Below are positions 21,665 to 32,174 of a stretch of DNA of 64,000 nt, piece by piece. Source of the DNA: Pseudoxanthomonas helianthi (lineage in GTDB: Bacteria; Pseudomonadota; Gammaproteobacteria; Xanthomonadales; Xanthomonadaceae); NCBI RefSeq assembly GCF_017939625.1, contig NZ_JAGKTC010000002.1, forward strand, positions 473,420-537,419, written 5' to 3'. Under the pieces are notes generated by a model, which worked only from the letters and a program-made list of their open reading frames with translations, was not told the DNA's origin and did not search any database. The stretch's first letter is position 1. Each line of letters begins with the position of its first letter. A program made the translations under genes and the position numbers.

Positions 21665-23059
21665 ATGAGCAGTCCCGAACGCAATCTGCGCGCCGTCAAT
21701 CTTCCCGCCGACTGGTCGCCGGCGTCGTGGCGTTCGCGCCCGGCGTTGCAGATGCCGACTTATCCGGATGCAGCCGCGCTGGAATCGGCGCTGGGCGAAT
21801 TGCGCCAGTTGCCGCCGCTGGTCACTTCGTGGGAAATCTTCTCGCTGAAGCAGCAACTGGCCGAAGCGCAGGAGGGCAAACGCTTCCTGTTGCAGGGCGG
21901 CGACTGCGCGGAGAATTTCAGCGACTGCGAATCCGGCCTGATCACCAACCGGCTGAAGGTGCTGCTGCAGATGAGCCTGGTGCTGGTGCACGGCCTGCGC
22001 CTGCCCGTGGTGCGCGTCGGCCGCTTCGCCGGACAGTACGCCAAGCCGCGTTCCGCCGACACCGAGACGCGCGACGGCGTGACCCTGCCGAGCTATCGCG
22101 GCGACCTGGTCAACCAGCCGGAGTTCACCGCCGAAGCGCGCGTGCCCGATCCGCGCCGGATGATCAAGGCGCATGCGCGTTCGGCGATGACGATGAACTT
22201 CGTCCGCGCGCTGATCGATGGCGGCTTCGCCGACCTGCACCATCCCGAATACTGGAACCTGAGCTGGATGGACTACTCGCCTAACGCCGGCGAGTACCAG
22301 CAGATGGTCAATTCGATCGGCGACGCGGTGCGCTTCATGGAGACGTTGTCCGGCTCGGAAGTGCACAACCTCAACCGCATCGACTTCTACACCTCGCACG
22401 AAGCGCTGCTGTTGCCGTACGAGGAAGCGCTGACCCGTGAAGTGCCGCGGCAGTGGGGCTGGTTCAACCTCAGCACGCATTATCCGTGGATCGGCATGCG
22501 CACCGCGGCGGTCGACGGCGCGCACGTCGAGTACCTGCGTGGCGTGCGCAACCCGATCGCGTTGAAGGTCGGCCCGTCGGTGAACCCCGACCAGTTGCTG
22601 CGCCTGATCGACATCCTCAATCCGGACGACGAACCCGGCCGGCTGACCTTCATCCACCGCATGGGTGCGGCGCAGATCGCCGAAAAGCTGCCGCCGTTGC
22701 TGGAGGCGGTGAAGCGCGACGGGCGCCGCGTGCTGTGGGTCTGCGATCCGATGCACGGCAACACCGAGAGCACCTCCAACGGCTACAAGACGCGCCGCTT
22801 CGATAACGTCCGCGGCGAAGTGGAGCAGTCGTTCGATCTGCACGCGGCCGCCGGCACGCGCCTGGGCGGCGTGCACCTGGAGCTGACCGGCGAGGACGTG
22901 ACCGAATGCACCGGCGGCGCGCGCGAATTGACGGATGCCGACCTGGAACGCGCCTATCGCTCCACCGTCGATCCGCGGCTCAACTACGAGCAGTCGCTGG
23001 AGATCGCGATGTCGATCGTGCGCAAGCAGAACCAGCGCACGGCCGCGACGGCGCGCTGA
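21665..23059 (+). CDS. Class II (plant-type) 3-deoxy-7-phosphoheptulonate synthase
   Basis: DAHP synthase condenses phosphoenolpyruvate and erythrose 4-phosphate in the first step of the shikimate pathway. The 464-aa size and the motifs FLLQGGDCAENF, VVRVGRFAGQYAKPRS, MNFVRALIDGGFADLHHPEY, PSVNPD and VCDPMHGNT identify the class II family, not the AroFGH class I enzymes of enterics. The GAGGAG seven bases before ATG 21665 decides the start. The gene stands alone; no shikimate genes are adjacent. Confidence 0.95.
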   Translation: MSSPERNLRAVNLPADWSPASWRSRPALQMPTYPDAAALESALGELRQLPPLVTSWEIFSLKQQLAEAQEGKRFLLQGGDCAENFSDCESGLITNRLKVLLQMSLVLVHGLRLPVVRVGRFAGQYAKPRSADTETRDGVTLPSYRGDLVNQPEFTAEARVPDPRRMIKAHARSAMTMNFVRALIDGGFADLHHPEYWNLSWMDYSPNAGEYQQMVNSIGDAVRFMETLSGSEVHNLNRIDFYTSHEALLLPYEEALTREVPRQWGWFNLSTHYPWIGMRTAAVDGAHVEYLRGVRNPIALKVGPSVNPDQLLRLIDILNPDDEPGRLTFIHRMGAAQIAEKLPPLLEAVKRDGRRVLWVCDPMHGNTESTSNGYKTRRFDNVRGEVEQSFDLHAAAGTRLGGVHLELTGEDVTECTGGARELTDADLERAYRSTVDPRLNYEQSLEIAMSIVRKQNQRTAATAR

Positions 23060-23066
23060 ATCTTTC

Positions 23067-23227
23067 TTGTAGAGCCGAGCTTGCTCGGCTGCTCTTGCAA
23101 TGGACTTTGTAGAAGCCGGGCTTGTCCCGGCTTGCTTTTTGCCGTTCGCTACGAAGACCAGAAGCGTGCCGGGACAAGCCCGGCACCTACAGAAAGCGAG
23201 TGCAGCCGAGCAAGCTCGGCTCTACAA
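23067..23227. repeat. Nested REP-like inverted repeat array
   Basis: Between the convergent DAHP synthase and amidase genes there are four palindromic units in a nested arrangement. The outer arms (23067-23092 and 23202-23227) are perfect 26-bp inverted copies, each containing AGCCGAGC-TT-GCTCGGCT. The inner arms (about 23109-23135 and 23166-23192) share CCGGGCTTGTCCCGGC. Such GTAGAGCC/GTAGGTGCC units resemble the dispersed REP-like repeats of Xanthomonadaceae genomes. Confidence 0.85.
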
Positions 23228-23234
23228 AACGCGG

Positions 23235-24812
23235 TCAGTGCTTGTCCAGGCTCGGCCGATATTCCGGCGGTTTGCGCGCGCGGGTCAGCTGTTCGTAGGC
23301 GTAGCCCAAGCTGATCAGCCGGGGTTCGCTCCATGCCGTGCCGATGAACACCACGCCCAGCGGCAATCCGTTGCGGCTGCTGCCCATCGGCACGGTCAGG
23401 CTGGGATAACCCGCGACGGCCGCAGCACCGTAACCGGCGCCGGGAAAGCGGTCGCCGTGGGCCAGGTCGGTCGGCCAGGCAGCGCCGGTGGCCGGCGCGA
23501 TCAGCGCGTCCAGTTGCTGCGCCTTCAACGCGGCGTCGATGCCTTCCGGTCCGGCCAGTCGCCGGGCGCGGTTGCGCGCGGTGGTGTATTCCGGATCGCT
23601 GAGTTCGCCCTTGGCCTGGGCCTGTTCGAACAGGTCCTGGCCGAACCACGGCATTTCGGTGTCGGCATTGCGCTGGTTGAATGCGATCAGTTCTTCCAGC
23701 GAGCGAACCGGTGCCGAATGCGAAGCGAGGTAGCGGTTCAAGCCGGACTTGAATTCGTACAGCAGCAGGACGAGTTCGTCGGCATCCCACTGGCCGTCGG
23801 TGGGGATCTCCGCATCGACCACGGTGGCGCCGGCATCGCGCATCACCTTGATCGCCGCCTCCATCGCGGCGCCGGCGTCGGGATCGACCGCGAACTTGCT
23901 GCGCATCACCCCGATGCGCGCACCCTTCAGCGCGTCGGCCTGAAGCCGGGCAGGGTAGTCGAGCGTGGCATTCCACGCGGCGCGGGAGGTGGCCGGGTCG
24001 TTGTCGTCTCGACCGGCCAGCACGCCCAACAGCACGGCAGCATCGGCGACGCTGCGGGTCATTGGGCCTGCGGTGTCCTGGCTATAGGAAATCGGAATGA
24101 TGCCGCTGCGGCTGACCAGGCCGACGGTCGGCTTCAACCCGACCAGGCCGTTGAGCGCCGACGGACAAATAATGCTGCCGTCGGTCTCGGTGCCGATAGC
24201 GGCAGCGGCCAGGTTGGCCGAAACCGCGACCGCGCTGCCGGCGCTGGAACCGCAGGCGTTGTGGTCGAGCACGTAGGGGTTGTGGGTCAGGCCGCCGCGC
24301 GCGCTCCAGCCCGAGGTCGAATGGCTGGAACGGATGTTGGCCCATTCGCTGAGGTTGGTCTTGCCGAGGATCACCGCCCCGGCCTGGCGCAGGCGTCGCA
24401 CCAGGAAAGCGTCTTCCTTCGGCCGGAAATCCTTCAGGGCCAGCGAGCCGGCGGAATTGACCATCGGCACCGCGTCGATGTTGTCCTTCAGCAGGACCGG
24501 AATGCCGTGCAACGGCCCCAGCGCCTTGCCCGCCTTGCGTTCGGCGTCGCGCAACGCGGCTTCGCGCAAGGCGGCGGGGTTCAGTTCGATCACCGAGTTC
24601 AGCTTCGGCCCATTGCGGTCGATGGCGGCGATGCGGTCGAGGTAGGCCTGGGTCAGCGTGCGGCTATCCAGTTCGCCGCGCTGCATGCGCGCCTGCAGGT
24701 CGACGATGTCGAGTTCGGCGTACGGGAAGTCGTTGTGTGAGGCGCTGGAGGGAGCCTGGGGCTTGCAAGCGCACAGGGCCAGGGTTGCGAGCAGCAGCCA
24801 TCGCATCTTCAT
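23235..24812 (-). CDS. Amidase signature-family lipoprotein
   Basis: The 525-aa protein begins with a lipoprotein signal ([16 protein letters not shown], lipobox around Cys14-16), so it is probably periplasmic and membrane-anchored. The amidase domain shows [14 protein letters not shown], with the catalytic Lys, and [14 protein letters not shown] and [20 protein letters not shown] with the serine pair. These complete the Ser-cisSer-Lys triad. It is not the GatA subunit, because it is secreted and lacks gatBC neighbours. Its substrate is unknown. Confidence 0.9.
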   Translation of the reverse strand: MKMRWLLLATLALCACKPQAPSSASHNDFPYAELDIVDLQARMQRGELDSRTLTQAYLDRIAAIDRNGPKLNSVIELNPAALREAALRDAERKAGKALGPLHGIPVLLKDNIDAVPMVNSAGSLALKDFRPKEDAFLVRRLRQAGAVILGKTNLSEWANIRSSHSTSGWSARGGLTHNPYVLDHNACGSSAGSAVAVSANLAAAAIGTETDGSIICPSALNGLVGLKPTVGLVSRSGIIPISYSQDTAGPMTRSVADAAVLLGVLAGRDDNDPATSRAAWNATLDYPARLQADALKGARIGVMRSKFAVDPDAGAAMEAAIKVMRDAGATVVDAEIPTDGQWDADELVLLLYEFKSGLNRYLASHSAPVRSLEELIAFNQRNADTEMPWFGQDLFEQAQAKGELSDPEYTTARNRARRLAGPEGIDAALKAQQLDALIAPATGAAWPTDLAHGDRFPGAGYGAAAVAGYPSLTVPMGSSRNGLPLGVVFIGTAWSEPRLISLGYAYEQLTRARKPPEYRPSLDKH

Positions 24813-24883
24813 CGTCTTGGTTCCGCGGCAATCGGACGGCGCAGGCTAACCAGCCGCCGCGACGCTTGCAACGCGGCGCGGGT

Positions 24884-25357
24884 TCAGCCGTTGCGGCGAC
24901 GGAACAGGTCGCGCGCCAGGATCGCGACGACCAGCACGTTGACGATCACCACGGCCCAGGTGTGCCAGCCGCGGTGGTGGTACAGGGCGAAGCCATCCAG
25001 GGGCAGGTAGGCGGCGGTGCCGATGCAGCCCAGCCACGAGGCCCAGGCCTTGGCCCGCCACAGGCCCCAGGCCTCGGCGATGCGTAACGCCGCGTACAAC
25101 ATCACCACGACCACGGCCAGGTGCACGGCGCCGGGGTTGACCGCGTGCAACAGGGTCGGCAGCGCGCCGTGGTTCGGGTCGAGATTGAAGCGGGCGATCA
25201 GCTGATGGATCACCCGGCGGATCGAATCCGGTCCGAACACTTCCAGGCTCGCCGCGGCGACCACCGCCAGCAGTCCCTTCAGCAGCTCGAACACCGCCAG
25301 CACGTGCAGGCCCGGATGCGCGTGCGGATCCGGGTTGTAGGGTCTGTCGTGCGACAT
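24884..25357 (-). CDS. DUF2127-like integral membrane protein
   Basis: The 157-aa protein has about four hydrophobic segments and begins [20 protein letters not shown]. The segments [20 protein letters not shown] and [15 protein letters not shown] are typical of the DUF2127 group, whose function is unknown. I chose ATG 25357; the frame is open further upstream but that region overlaps typA and reads as low-complexity antisense sequence. Confidence 0.75.
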   Translation of the reverse strand: MSHDRPYNPDPHAHPGLHVLAVFELLKGLLAVVAAASLEVFGPDSIRRVIHQLIARFNLDPNHGALPTLLHAVNPGAVHLAVVVVMLYAALRIAEAWGLWRAKAWASWLGCIGTAAYLPLDGFALYHHRGWHTWAVVIVNVLVVAILARDLFRRRNG

Positions 25358-25409
25358 GGAAGCGGGTCCAGCGAGGAAGTCAGGACAGACCGGGCGTGGC
25401 CGCGGAAGT

Positions 25410-27239
25410 TCAGGCGGCGCGGCTGGCGCGCTTGCGGTCGCTTTCCAGCAGGAACTTCTTGCGCAGGCGGATTTCCTTCGGCGTGACTTCCACCAGCTCG
25501 TCGTCCTCGATGAAGTCCAGCGCCTGCTCAAGCGTGTACTTGATCGCCGGGGTCAGCTTGATCGCGTCGTCCTTGCCCGAGGCGCGCATGTTGGTCAGCG
25601 GCTTGGTCTTGATCGCGTTGACGGTCAGGTCGTTGTCCTTGGAGTGGATGCCGACCAGCTGGCCTTCGTAGACGTTGTCGCCTTCGGCGGCGAACAGGCG
25701 GCCGCGTTCCTCGAGCGGGCCCAGCGCATAGGCGGGGGTCACGCCCGGCGCGTTGGCGATCATCACGCCGTTCGGGCGCTTGGCGATGGCGCCTTGTTCC
25801 TTCGGGCCGTAATGGTCGAACACGTGGAACAGCAGGCCCGAGCCCTGGGTCAGGGTGCGGAATTCGTTCTGGAAGCCGATCAGGCCGCGCGCCGGGATTT
25901 CATAGTCCAGGCGCACCCGGCCCTTGCCGTCGGATTCCATGTTCTTCAGCTGCGCCTTGCGGATGCCCAGCTTCTCCATGACGCCGCCCTGGTGGATTTC
26001 CTCCACGTCGACGACGAGCTGCTCGATCGGCTCCATCAGCTGGCCGTCGACTTCCTTGATGATCACTTCGGGACGCGACACGGCCAGTTCGTAGCCCTCG
26101 CGGCGCATGTTCTCGATCAGCACCGACAGGTGCAGTTCGCCGCGGCCGCTGACCAGGAATTTGTCGGCGTCTTCGAGCTGTTCGACCTTCAGCGCCACGT
26201 TGTGCACGGTCTCGCGCTCGAGGCGGTCCTTCAGCTGGCGGCTGGTCAGGAACTTGCCGCCCGACAGGTCCTTGTTGCCGGCGAACGGCGAGTTGTTGAC
26301 CTGGAAGGTCATGCTGATGGTCGGCTCGTCGACGGTCAGCGCCGGCAGCTGCTCGGGGAAATCCAGCGCGCAGACGGTGTCGGAGATGGTCAGTTCCTGG
26401 ATGCCGGAAATGGCCACGATGTCGCCGGCCTCGGCGGTGTCCTGTTCGATGCGCTCCAGGCCCATGAAGCCCAGCACCTGCAGCACCTTGCCCTGGCGCT
26501 TGTTGCCGTTGCGGTCGATCACCGCCACCGGCATGTTCTTCTTCAGCGTGCCGCGCTGGATGCGGCCGATGCCGATCACGCCGACGAAGCTGTTGTAGTC
26601 CAGCTGCGAGATGCGCATCTGGAACGGGCCTTCCGGGTCCACGTCGGGCATCGGCGCGTGCTGCATGATCGCTTCGTACAGCGGGGTCATGTCGCCGCTG
26701 CGCGCTTCCGGGTCCAGGCTGGCATAGCCGTTCAGGGCGGAGGCGTAGACGATCGGGAAATCCATCTGCTCGGCGGTCGCACCGAGGCGGTCGAACAGGT
26801 CCCACACCTGTTCCACCACCCATTCCGGACGCGCGCCGGGACGGTCGATCTTGTTGACCACCACGACCGGCTTGAAACCCATGGCGAAGGCCTTCTGGGT
26901 CACGAAGCGGGTCTGCGGCATCGGGCCGTCCATCGCGTCGACCAGGATCAGCACGGTGTCCACCATCGACAGCACGCGCTCCACCTCGCCGCCGAAGTCG
27001 GCGTGTCCGGGGGTGTCGACGATGTTGATGCGGTTGCCCCGCCAGGTGATGGCGGTGTTCTTGGCCAGGATGGTGATGCCGCGTTCCTTTTCCTGGTCGT
27101 TGCTGTCCATCACCCGCTCGGCCAGCACGGTGCGTTCGCTGAGGGTGCCGGACTGCTTCAGCAGGCAGTCGACGAGGGTGGTCTTGCCGTGGTCGACGTG
27201 GGCGACGATGGCGATGTTGCGCAGGTTCTGGATGGACAT
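25410..27239 (-). CDS. typA: Translational GTPase TypA/BipA
   Basis: TypA/BipA is a ribosome-binding GTPase involved in stress responses and 50S assembly. The 609-aa product has [13 protein letters not shown] near residue 12, [31 protein letters not shown] and the BipA-specific C-terminal domain with [19 protein letters not shown]. The ATG at 27239 gives the family start [12 protein letters not shown]. The reading frame happens to stay open far upstream through the opposite strand of ppiB and mdh, which is not coding. Confidence 0.97.
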   Translation of the reverse strand: MSIQNLRNIAIVAHVDHGKTTLVDCLLKQSGTLSERTVLAERVMDSNDQEKERGITILAKNTAITWRGNRINIVDTPGHADFGGEVERVLSMVDTVLILVDAMDGPMPQTRFVTQKAFAMGFKPVVVVNKIDRPGARPEWVVEQVWDLFDRLGATAEQMDFPIVYASALNGYASLDPEARSGDMTPLYEAIMQHAPMPDVDPEGPFQMRISQLDYNSFVGVIGIGRIQRGTLKKNMPVAVIDRNGNKRQGKVLQVLGFMGLERIEQDTAEAGDIVAISGIQELTISDTVCALDFPEQLPALTVDEPTISMTFQVNNSPFAGNKDLSGGKFLTSRQLKDRLERETVHNVALKVEQLEDADKFLVSGRGELHLSVLIENMRREGYELAVSRPEVIIKEVDGQLMEPIEQLVVDVEEIHQGGVMEKLGIRKAQLKNMESDGKGRVRLDYEIPARGLIGFQNEFRTLTQGSGLLFHVFDHYGPKEQGAIAKRPNGVMIANAPGVTPAYALGPLEERGRLFAAEGDNVYEGQLVGIHSKDNDLTVNAIKTKPLTNMRASGKDDAIKLTPAIKYTLEQALDFIEDDELVEVTPKEIRLRKKFLLESDRKRASRAA

Positions 27240-27288
27240 GGGAAAGGCGCGGGCGGGCCGCGCGGGCAGGCAGTGGGGAATGGGGCGT

Positions 27289-27294
27289 ATTATA
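27289..27294 (-). promoter_or_regulatory. Consensus -10 box upstream of typA
   Basis: The minus strand carries a perfect TATAAT about 50 bases before the typA start, in the 105-bp divergent spacer with ppiB. No good -35 box is visible at 16-18 bp spacing, and an overlapping TATTAT faces the ppiB side. Confidence 0.5.
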
Positions 27295-27344
27295 GCCGGC
27301 TGGGTCCGCCAATCGGGCCATCCCCCACCGAATCCGGAGCGAAA

Positions 27345-27839
27345 ATGTCCCTTTACGCCACCTTCAACACCTCGCGCGGCCCGATCAAGGTCGAACTGCT
27401 CGCCGACAAGGCCCCGCTGACCGTGGCCAATTTCGTCAACCTGGCCCAGCGCGGCTTCTACAACGGCCTGAACTTCCACCGGGTCATCGCCGATTTCATG
27501 ATCCAGGGCGGCTGCCCCGAGGGCTCCGGCCGCGGCGGCCCGGGCTACCGTTTCGAGGACGAAACCCGCAACGGCGTCGCCCACGAGCGCGGCGTGCTGT
27601 CGATGGCCAACGCCGGCCCCAACACCAACGGCAGCCAGTTCTTCATCACCCACATCAAGACCGACTGGCTGGACGGCAAGCACACCGTGTTCGGCAAGGT
27701 CGTGGAAGGCCTGGACGTGGTCGATGCGGTCAAGCAGGGCGACCTGATCGAGTCGGTGGTCATCGAGGGCGACGCCGCGCCGGTGCTGGCCGCAAATGCC
27801 GACCGCGTGGCCGAGTGGAACCGCATCCTCGGCGCCTGA
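27345..27839 (+). CDS. ppiB: Cyclophilin-type peptidyl-prolyl isomerase
   Basis: The 164-aa protein is a cytoplasmic cyclophilin that catalyses proline isomerisation. [15 protein letters not shown] contains the catalytic Arg in its usual place, and [16 protein letters not shown] is the family signature. There is no signal peptide. GGAG seven bases upstream supports ATG 27345. Confidence 0.95.
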   Translation: MSLYATFNTSRGPIKVELLADKAPLTVANFVNLAQRGFYNGLNFHRVIADFMIQGGCPEGSGRGGPGYRFEDETRNGVAHERGVLSMANAGPNTNGSQFFITHIKTDWLDGKHTVFGKVVEGLDVVDAVKQGDLIESVVIEGDAAPVLAANADRVAEWNRILGA

Positions 27840-27923
27840 CCCGCGCGGCGGGGTAAAATCCGCCGGCTGCTCCCCGTATCCAGGACGCGTGAACGCGCCC
27901 GTATTTCCCCTCTGGAGAAACAG

Positions 27924-28910
27924 ATGAAAGCTCCCGTTCGTGTTGCCGTGACCGGCGCCGCCGGCCAGATCGGCTATTCGCTGCTGTTCCGCATCGCCTC
28001 CGGCGAAATGCTGGGCAAGGACCAGCCGGTGATCCTGCAGCTGCTGGAACTGCCGATCGACAAGGCCCAGGCCGCGCTGAAGGGCGTGATGATGGAGCTG
28101 GAGGACTGCGCGTTCCCGCTGCTGGCCGGCATGGTCGGCACCGACGATGCCGAGGTCGCGTTCAAGGACGCCGATATCGCCCTGCTGGTCGGCGCGCGTC
28201 CGCGCGGGCCGGGCATGGAGCGCAAGGACCTGCTGCTGGAGAACGCCAAGATCTTCACCGCCCAGGGCGCCGCGCTGAACAAGGTCGCCAGCCGCAACGT
28301 CAAGGTGCTGGTGGTCGGCAACCCGGCCAACACCAACGCCTACATCGCGATGAAGTCGGCGCCGGACCTGCCGGCGAAGAACTTCACCGCGATGCTGCGC
28401 CTGGACCACAACCGCGCGCTGAGCCAGCTCGCCGCCAAGGCCGGGGTCGCCGTCGGCGATATCGAGAAGCTGATCGTGTGGGGCAACCACAGCCCGACCA
28501 TGTATCCGGACTACCGCTTCGCCACCGTCGGCGGCCAGTCGCTGAAGGACAAGATCAACGACGCCGACTGGAACGCCAACACCTTCATCCCGCAGGTCGG
28601 CAAGCGCGGCGCGGCGATCATCGAAGCGCGCGGCCTGTCGTCGGCCGCTTCGGCCGCCAACGCCGCCATCGACCATATCCGCGACTGGGTGCTGGGCAGC
28701 AACGGCAAGTGGGTGACCATGGGCGTGCCCTCGGACGGCAGCTACGGCATCCCGGAAGGCGTGATGTACGGCGTGCCGGTGACCACCGCCAATGGCGAAT
28801 ACACCCGCGTCGAGGGCCTGCCGATCGACGACTTCAGCCGTGCGGCGATGGACAAGACCCTGGCCGAACTGGAAGAAGAGCGTTCCGGCGTGGCGCACCT
28901 GCTGGGCTGA
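27924..28910 (+). CDS. mdh: Malate dehydrogenase
   Basis: The enzyme interconverts malate and oxaloacetate with NAD in the TCA cycle. The 328-aa product has the nucleotide-binding [18 protein letters not shown] (residues 10-27), VGNPANTN and the catalytic-His region [14 protein letters not shown]. It belongs to the cytosolic-type MDH group, not to the shorter enteric enzyme. A CTCTGGAGAAAC ribosome site precedes the ATG. TAAAAT at about 27855 may be its -10 box, and a strong terminator follows. Confidence 0.97.
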   Translation: MKAPVRVAVTGAAGQIGYSLLFRIASGEMLGKDQPVILQLLELPIDKAQAALKGVMMELEDCAFPLLAGMVGTDDAEVAFKDADIALLVGARPRGPGMERKDLLLENAKIFTAQGAALNKVASRNVKVLVVGNPANTNAYIAMKSAPDLPAKNFTAMLRLDHNRALSQLAAKAGVAVGDIEKLIVWGNHSPTMYPDYRFATVGGQSLKDKINDADWNANTFIPQVGKRGAAIIEARGLSSAASAANAAIDHIRDWVLGSNGKWVTMGVPSDGSYGIPEGVMYGVPVTTANGEYTRVEGLPIDDFSRAAMDKTLAELEEERSGVAHLLG

Positions 28911-28931
28911 TCCGAGGTTCGACGCTTCCAC

Positions 28932-28962
28932 GAAAAACGCCGGCTTGCCCGGCGTTTTTCTT
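28932..28962 (+). terminator. Intrinsic terminator after mdh
   Basis: GAAAAACGCCGG (28932-28943) pairs with CCGGCGTTTTTC (28949-28960) and carries its own U-run. The A-run on the other arm would also let it act in the reverse direction. Confidence 0.9.
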
Positions 28963-29042
28963 TGGGTAAGACCAAGGTCGCAAGGCTGCCGGAAGCGCTT
29001 GGGCCTATGCTGGCCGCCGGGCATCGCGGGTCGGAGGCGGTC

Positions 29043-30947
29043 GTGGGCTACGAAGAAACCTATCGTCGTTCCATCGAACAACCAGAAGCGTTCTGGGCCG
29101 AGGAAGCGCGTGCCATCCACTGGCACAAGCCGCCGCAAAGGATCCTCGACTACTCGAATCCACCGTTTCGCCAATGGTTCGTCGGCGGCGAAACCAACCT
29201 CTGCTACAACGCGGTGGACCGGCACCTGGCCGAACGCGCCGACCAGCTGGCGCTGGTCGCCATCTCGACCGAAACCGACACCACCCGCGAGATCTCATAC
29301 CGCGAACTGCATCGCGAGGTGAACGCCTTCGCCGCGGTGCTGAAGAAGCTCGGCGTCGGTCGCGGCGACCGCGTGGTGATCTACATGCCGAACATGGCCG
29401 AAGCGGTATTCGCGATGCTGGCCTGCGCACGGATCGGCGCGGTCCATTCCGTCGTGTTCGGCGGCTTCGCTGCGCACAACTTGGCCCTGCGCATCGACGA
29501 CGCGCAACCGAAGCTGCTGATCGCCGCCGACGCCGGCAGCCGCGGCGGCAAGGTCATTCCGTACAAGCCGCTGGTCGATGAGGCCTGCGCCAAGGCGCAA
29601 ACGCCGCCGCCGAAGGTGCTGATAGTTTCGCGCGGGCTGGATCCGGCCGAGCCGAAGGTCGCAGGTCGCGACGTCGACTACGCCGCATTGCGCGCGGAAG
29701 TCGGCGACGCGGAGGTACCGGTCGAATGGCTGGAATCGAACGAACCCAGCTACCTGCTCTACACCTCCGGCACCACCGGCAAACCGAAAGGCGTGCAGCG
29801 CGACGTCGGCGGTTACGCCGTGGCGATGGCGTTGTCGATGCGCACGGTGTTCGATGTCGGCGCGGGGCAGGTGATGTTCTCCACCTCCGACGTCGGCTGG
29901 GCGGTAGGCCATTCGTACAACGTGTACGGGCCGTTGATCGTCGGCGCGACCTCGCTGCTGTACGAGGGCCTGCCGATCGCGCCCGACGCGGGCATCTGGT
30001 GGTCGCTGTGCGAGAAGTACGGCGTGCGCACGATGTTCTCCTCGCCGACCGCGATCCGCGTGCTGAAGAAGCACGATGTATCGTTCATCCGCGACCATGA
30101 TCTGTCTAGGCTGCGATACCTGTTCCTGGCCGGCGAACCGCTGGACGAACCGACCGCCCAGTGGATCCACGATGCGTTGGGCGACAAGCACGTCATCGAC
30201 AACTACTGGCAGACCGAGACCGGCTGGCCGGCGCTGACCTTGTTGCCGGGACTGGACATGAAGCCGGTGAAGTTCGGTTCGCCCGGTTTTCCCAATCTCG
30301 GTTACGCGATGAAGATCATCGACGAAAACAGCGGCGCGGAGGTGGGACCGGGCGAGAAGGGCGTGCTGGTGATGCAGCCGCCACTGCCGCCGGGCTGCAT
30401 GACCACGATCTGGGGCGACGACGCGCGTTTCGTCGCGAGCTATTTCAGCCACTTCAGGGAACTGCTGTACAGCTCGCTGGACTGGGCGATCCGCGACGCC
30501 GACGGCTACACCTTCATCCTCGGCCGTACCGACGATGTGATCAACGTCGCCGGCCATCGCCTCGGCACCCGCGAAATCGAGGAGTCGGTGTCGTCGTATC
30601 CGGCGGTCGCCGAAGCGGCGGTGATCGGCGTCAACGACGAACTCAAAGGCCAGGTGCCGGTGGTGTTCGCCACGTTGCGCCAGGCCACCGAAGCCGCCGA
30701 TGCGCGCGCTGCCGCGGCCGACGGCATGCGCCTGACGGTCGAACGGAACCTGGGCGCGCTGGCGCGACCGGCACGCGTGTACATCGTCAATGCGTTGCCG
30801 AAGACGCGGTCCGGCAAGTTGTTGCGGCGTTCGTTACAGGCGCTGGCGCAAGGTTCCGATCCGGGCGATCTGTCGACGCTGGACGATCCGAACGCGCTGG
30901 AGGAAGTCAGGCAGGCGTTGCAACGCGGCCCCGAGGCGGGCAGTTGA
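29043..30947 (+). CDS. prpE: Propionyl-CoA synthetase
   Basis: PrpE activates propionate to propionyl-CoA with ATP, feeding the 2-methylcitrate cycle. The protein has the AMP-binding loop LLYTSGTTGKPKGVQRDVGG, YWQTETGWP, and the C-terminal acyl-activation motif TRSGKLLRRS, in which the Lys is the regulatory acetylation site in homologues. GGAGG five bases before GTG 29043 gives a 634-aa protein, close to the family's usual length of about 630. An ATG at 29007 is a less likely alternative. prpB and prpC follow on the same strand. Confidence 0.92.
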   Translation: MGYEETYRRSIEQPEAFWAEEARAIHWHKPPQRILDYSNPPFRQWFVGGETNLCYNAVDRHLAERADQLALVAISTETDTTREISYRELHREVNAFAAVLKKLGVGRGDRVVIYMPNMAEAVFAMLACARIGAVHSVVFGGFAAHNLALRIDDAQPKLLIAADAGSRGGKVIPYKPLVDEACAKAQTPPPKVLIVSRGLDPAEPKVAGRDVDYAALRAEVGDAEVPVEWLESNEPSYLLYTSGTTGKPKGVQRDVGGYAVAMALSMRTVFDVGAGQVMFSTSDVGWAVGHSYNVYGPLIVGATSLLYEGLPIAPDAGIWWSLCEKYGVRTMFSSPTAIRVLKKHDVSFIRDHDLSRLRYLFLAGEPLDEPTAQWIHDALGDKHVIDNYWQTETGWPALTLLPGLDMKPVKFGSPGFPNLGYAMKIIDENSGAEVGPGEKGVLVMQPPLPPGCMTTIWGDDARFVASYFSHFRELLYSSLDWAIRDADGYTFILGRTDDVINVAGHRLGTREIEESVSSYPAVAEAAVIGVNDELKGQVPVVFATLRQATEAADARAAAADGMRLTVERNLGALARPARVYIVNALPKTRSGKLLRRSLQALAQGSDPGDLSTLDDPNALEEVRQALQRGPEAGS

Positions 30948-31073
30948 TCCGCCGCACGGGACCTTTCCCGTCGGATTCGGCGGCCCTGTGGCCTTGGCGC
31001 GCCATGGCGTTCCTAGAGGTGCTCCATTGGTCTGCGTTAAAATGGAACGATTACCCATGAACCGGGGCGTCGC

Positions 31074-31958
31074 ATGACCCAACCGCAATCCGCCGGCGCG
31101 AAGTTCCGCGCCGCGCTCGCCGCCGAGAAGCCCTTGCAGGTGATCGGCGCGATCAACGCCAACCATGCGCTGTTGGCCCGGCGCGCCGGCTACCGCGCGA
31201 TCTACCTGTCCGGCGGTGGTGTCGCTGCGGGTTCGCTCGGCCTGCCGGACCTGGGCATCAACACGCTGGACGACGTACTGATCGACGTACGTCGCATCAC
31301 CGACGTCTGCGACCTGCCGTTGATGGTCGACATCGACACTGGCTTCGGTCCCAGCGCGTTCAACATCGAGCGCACGGTCAAGTCGCTGATCAAGGCCGGC
31401 GCGGCTGCGTGCCACATCGAGGACCAGGTCGGCGCCAAGCGTTGCGGCCATCGGCCGGGCAAGGAGATCGTCTCCGCCGGCGAAATGGCCGACCGGGTCA
31501 AGGCGGCGGCGGATGCGAAGACCGATCCGGATTTCTTCCTGATCGCACGCACCGATGCGATCCAGGTCGAAGGCGTCGAGGCGGCGATCGAACGCGCCAT
31601 CGCCTGCGTCGAGGCCGGCGCCGACGGCATCTTCGCCGAGGCCGCCTACGACCTGCCGACCTACCAGCGCTTCGTCGACGCGGTGAAGGTGCCGGTGCTG
31701 GCCAACATCACCGAATTCGGCAAGACCCCGCTGTTCACCCGCGACGAACTGGCTTCGGTCGGCGTGGCGATCCAGTTGTATCCGCTATCCGCCTTCCGCG
31801 CCGCGAACAAGGCAGCCGAGGCCGTATACACGGCGATCCGCCGCGACGGCCACCAGCAGAACGTGGTCGATTCGATGCAGACGCGCGAAGAGCTGTACGA
31901 CCGCATCGGCTACCACGCCTTCGAACAGAAGCTCGACGCACTGTTCGCGAAGAAATGA
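31074..31958 (+). CDS. prpB: 2-Methylisocitrate lyase
   Basis: PrpB cleaves 2-methylisocitrate to pyruvate and succinate. The 294-aa product has the active-site signature [10 protein letters not shown] around residues 122-131 and the metal-binding VDIDTGFG. The 126-bp gap after prpE contains a TAAAAT box at 31038-31043, so it may have its own promoter, though the -35 region is poor. Confidence 0.95.
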   Translation: MTQPQSAGAKFRAALAAEKPLQVIGAINANHALLARRAGYRAIYLSGGGVAAGSLGLPDLGINTLDDVLIDVRRITDVCDLPLMVDIDTGFGPSAFNIERTVKSLIKAGAAACHIEDQVGAKRCGHRPGKEIVSAGEMADRVKAAADAKTDPDFFLIARTDAIQVEGVEAAIERAIACVEAGADGIFAEAAYDLPTYQRFVDAVKVPVLANITEFGKTPLFTRDELASVGVAIQLYPLSAFRAANKAAEAVYTAIRRDGHQQNVVDSMQTREELYDRIGYHAFEQKLDALFAKK

Positions 31959-32174
31959 CCGCAGTACGCATGCCTTTGCTGGCGGAATGGTCGGCCGGCG
32001 GGCCGGGCACGGCGCGTGCCCTGTCCGGTTCCCCCTCCGGCGCGTGCTGTCGCGGCTTTGCGGCCGCTTCACCGAAGCAAACGCATCCGGGCCGCCCGGT
32101 CGGCCATCGCCGATGACCGCCGCGTTCCGCGCGGACGTGGCGAACGAACAAGACACGATCCAGGAGACCTGACG

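Noticed and set aside
23060-23234. Insertion-sequence remnant from the inverted repeats
   Set aside because: No transposase fragment lies between the arms, and each arm is internally palindromic, as expected of REP-like units rather than IS ends.
25356-29225. Open frames of over 800 codons on both strands around typA, ppiB and mdh
   Set aside because: Each contains the true gene as its in-frame end (ppiB on +, typA on minus). The remainder is antisense shadow of certain genes.
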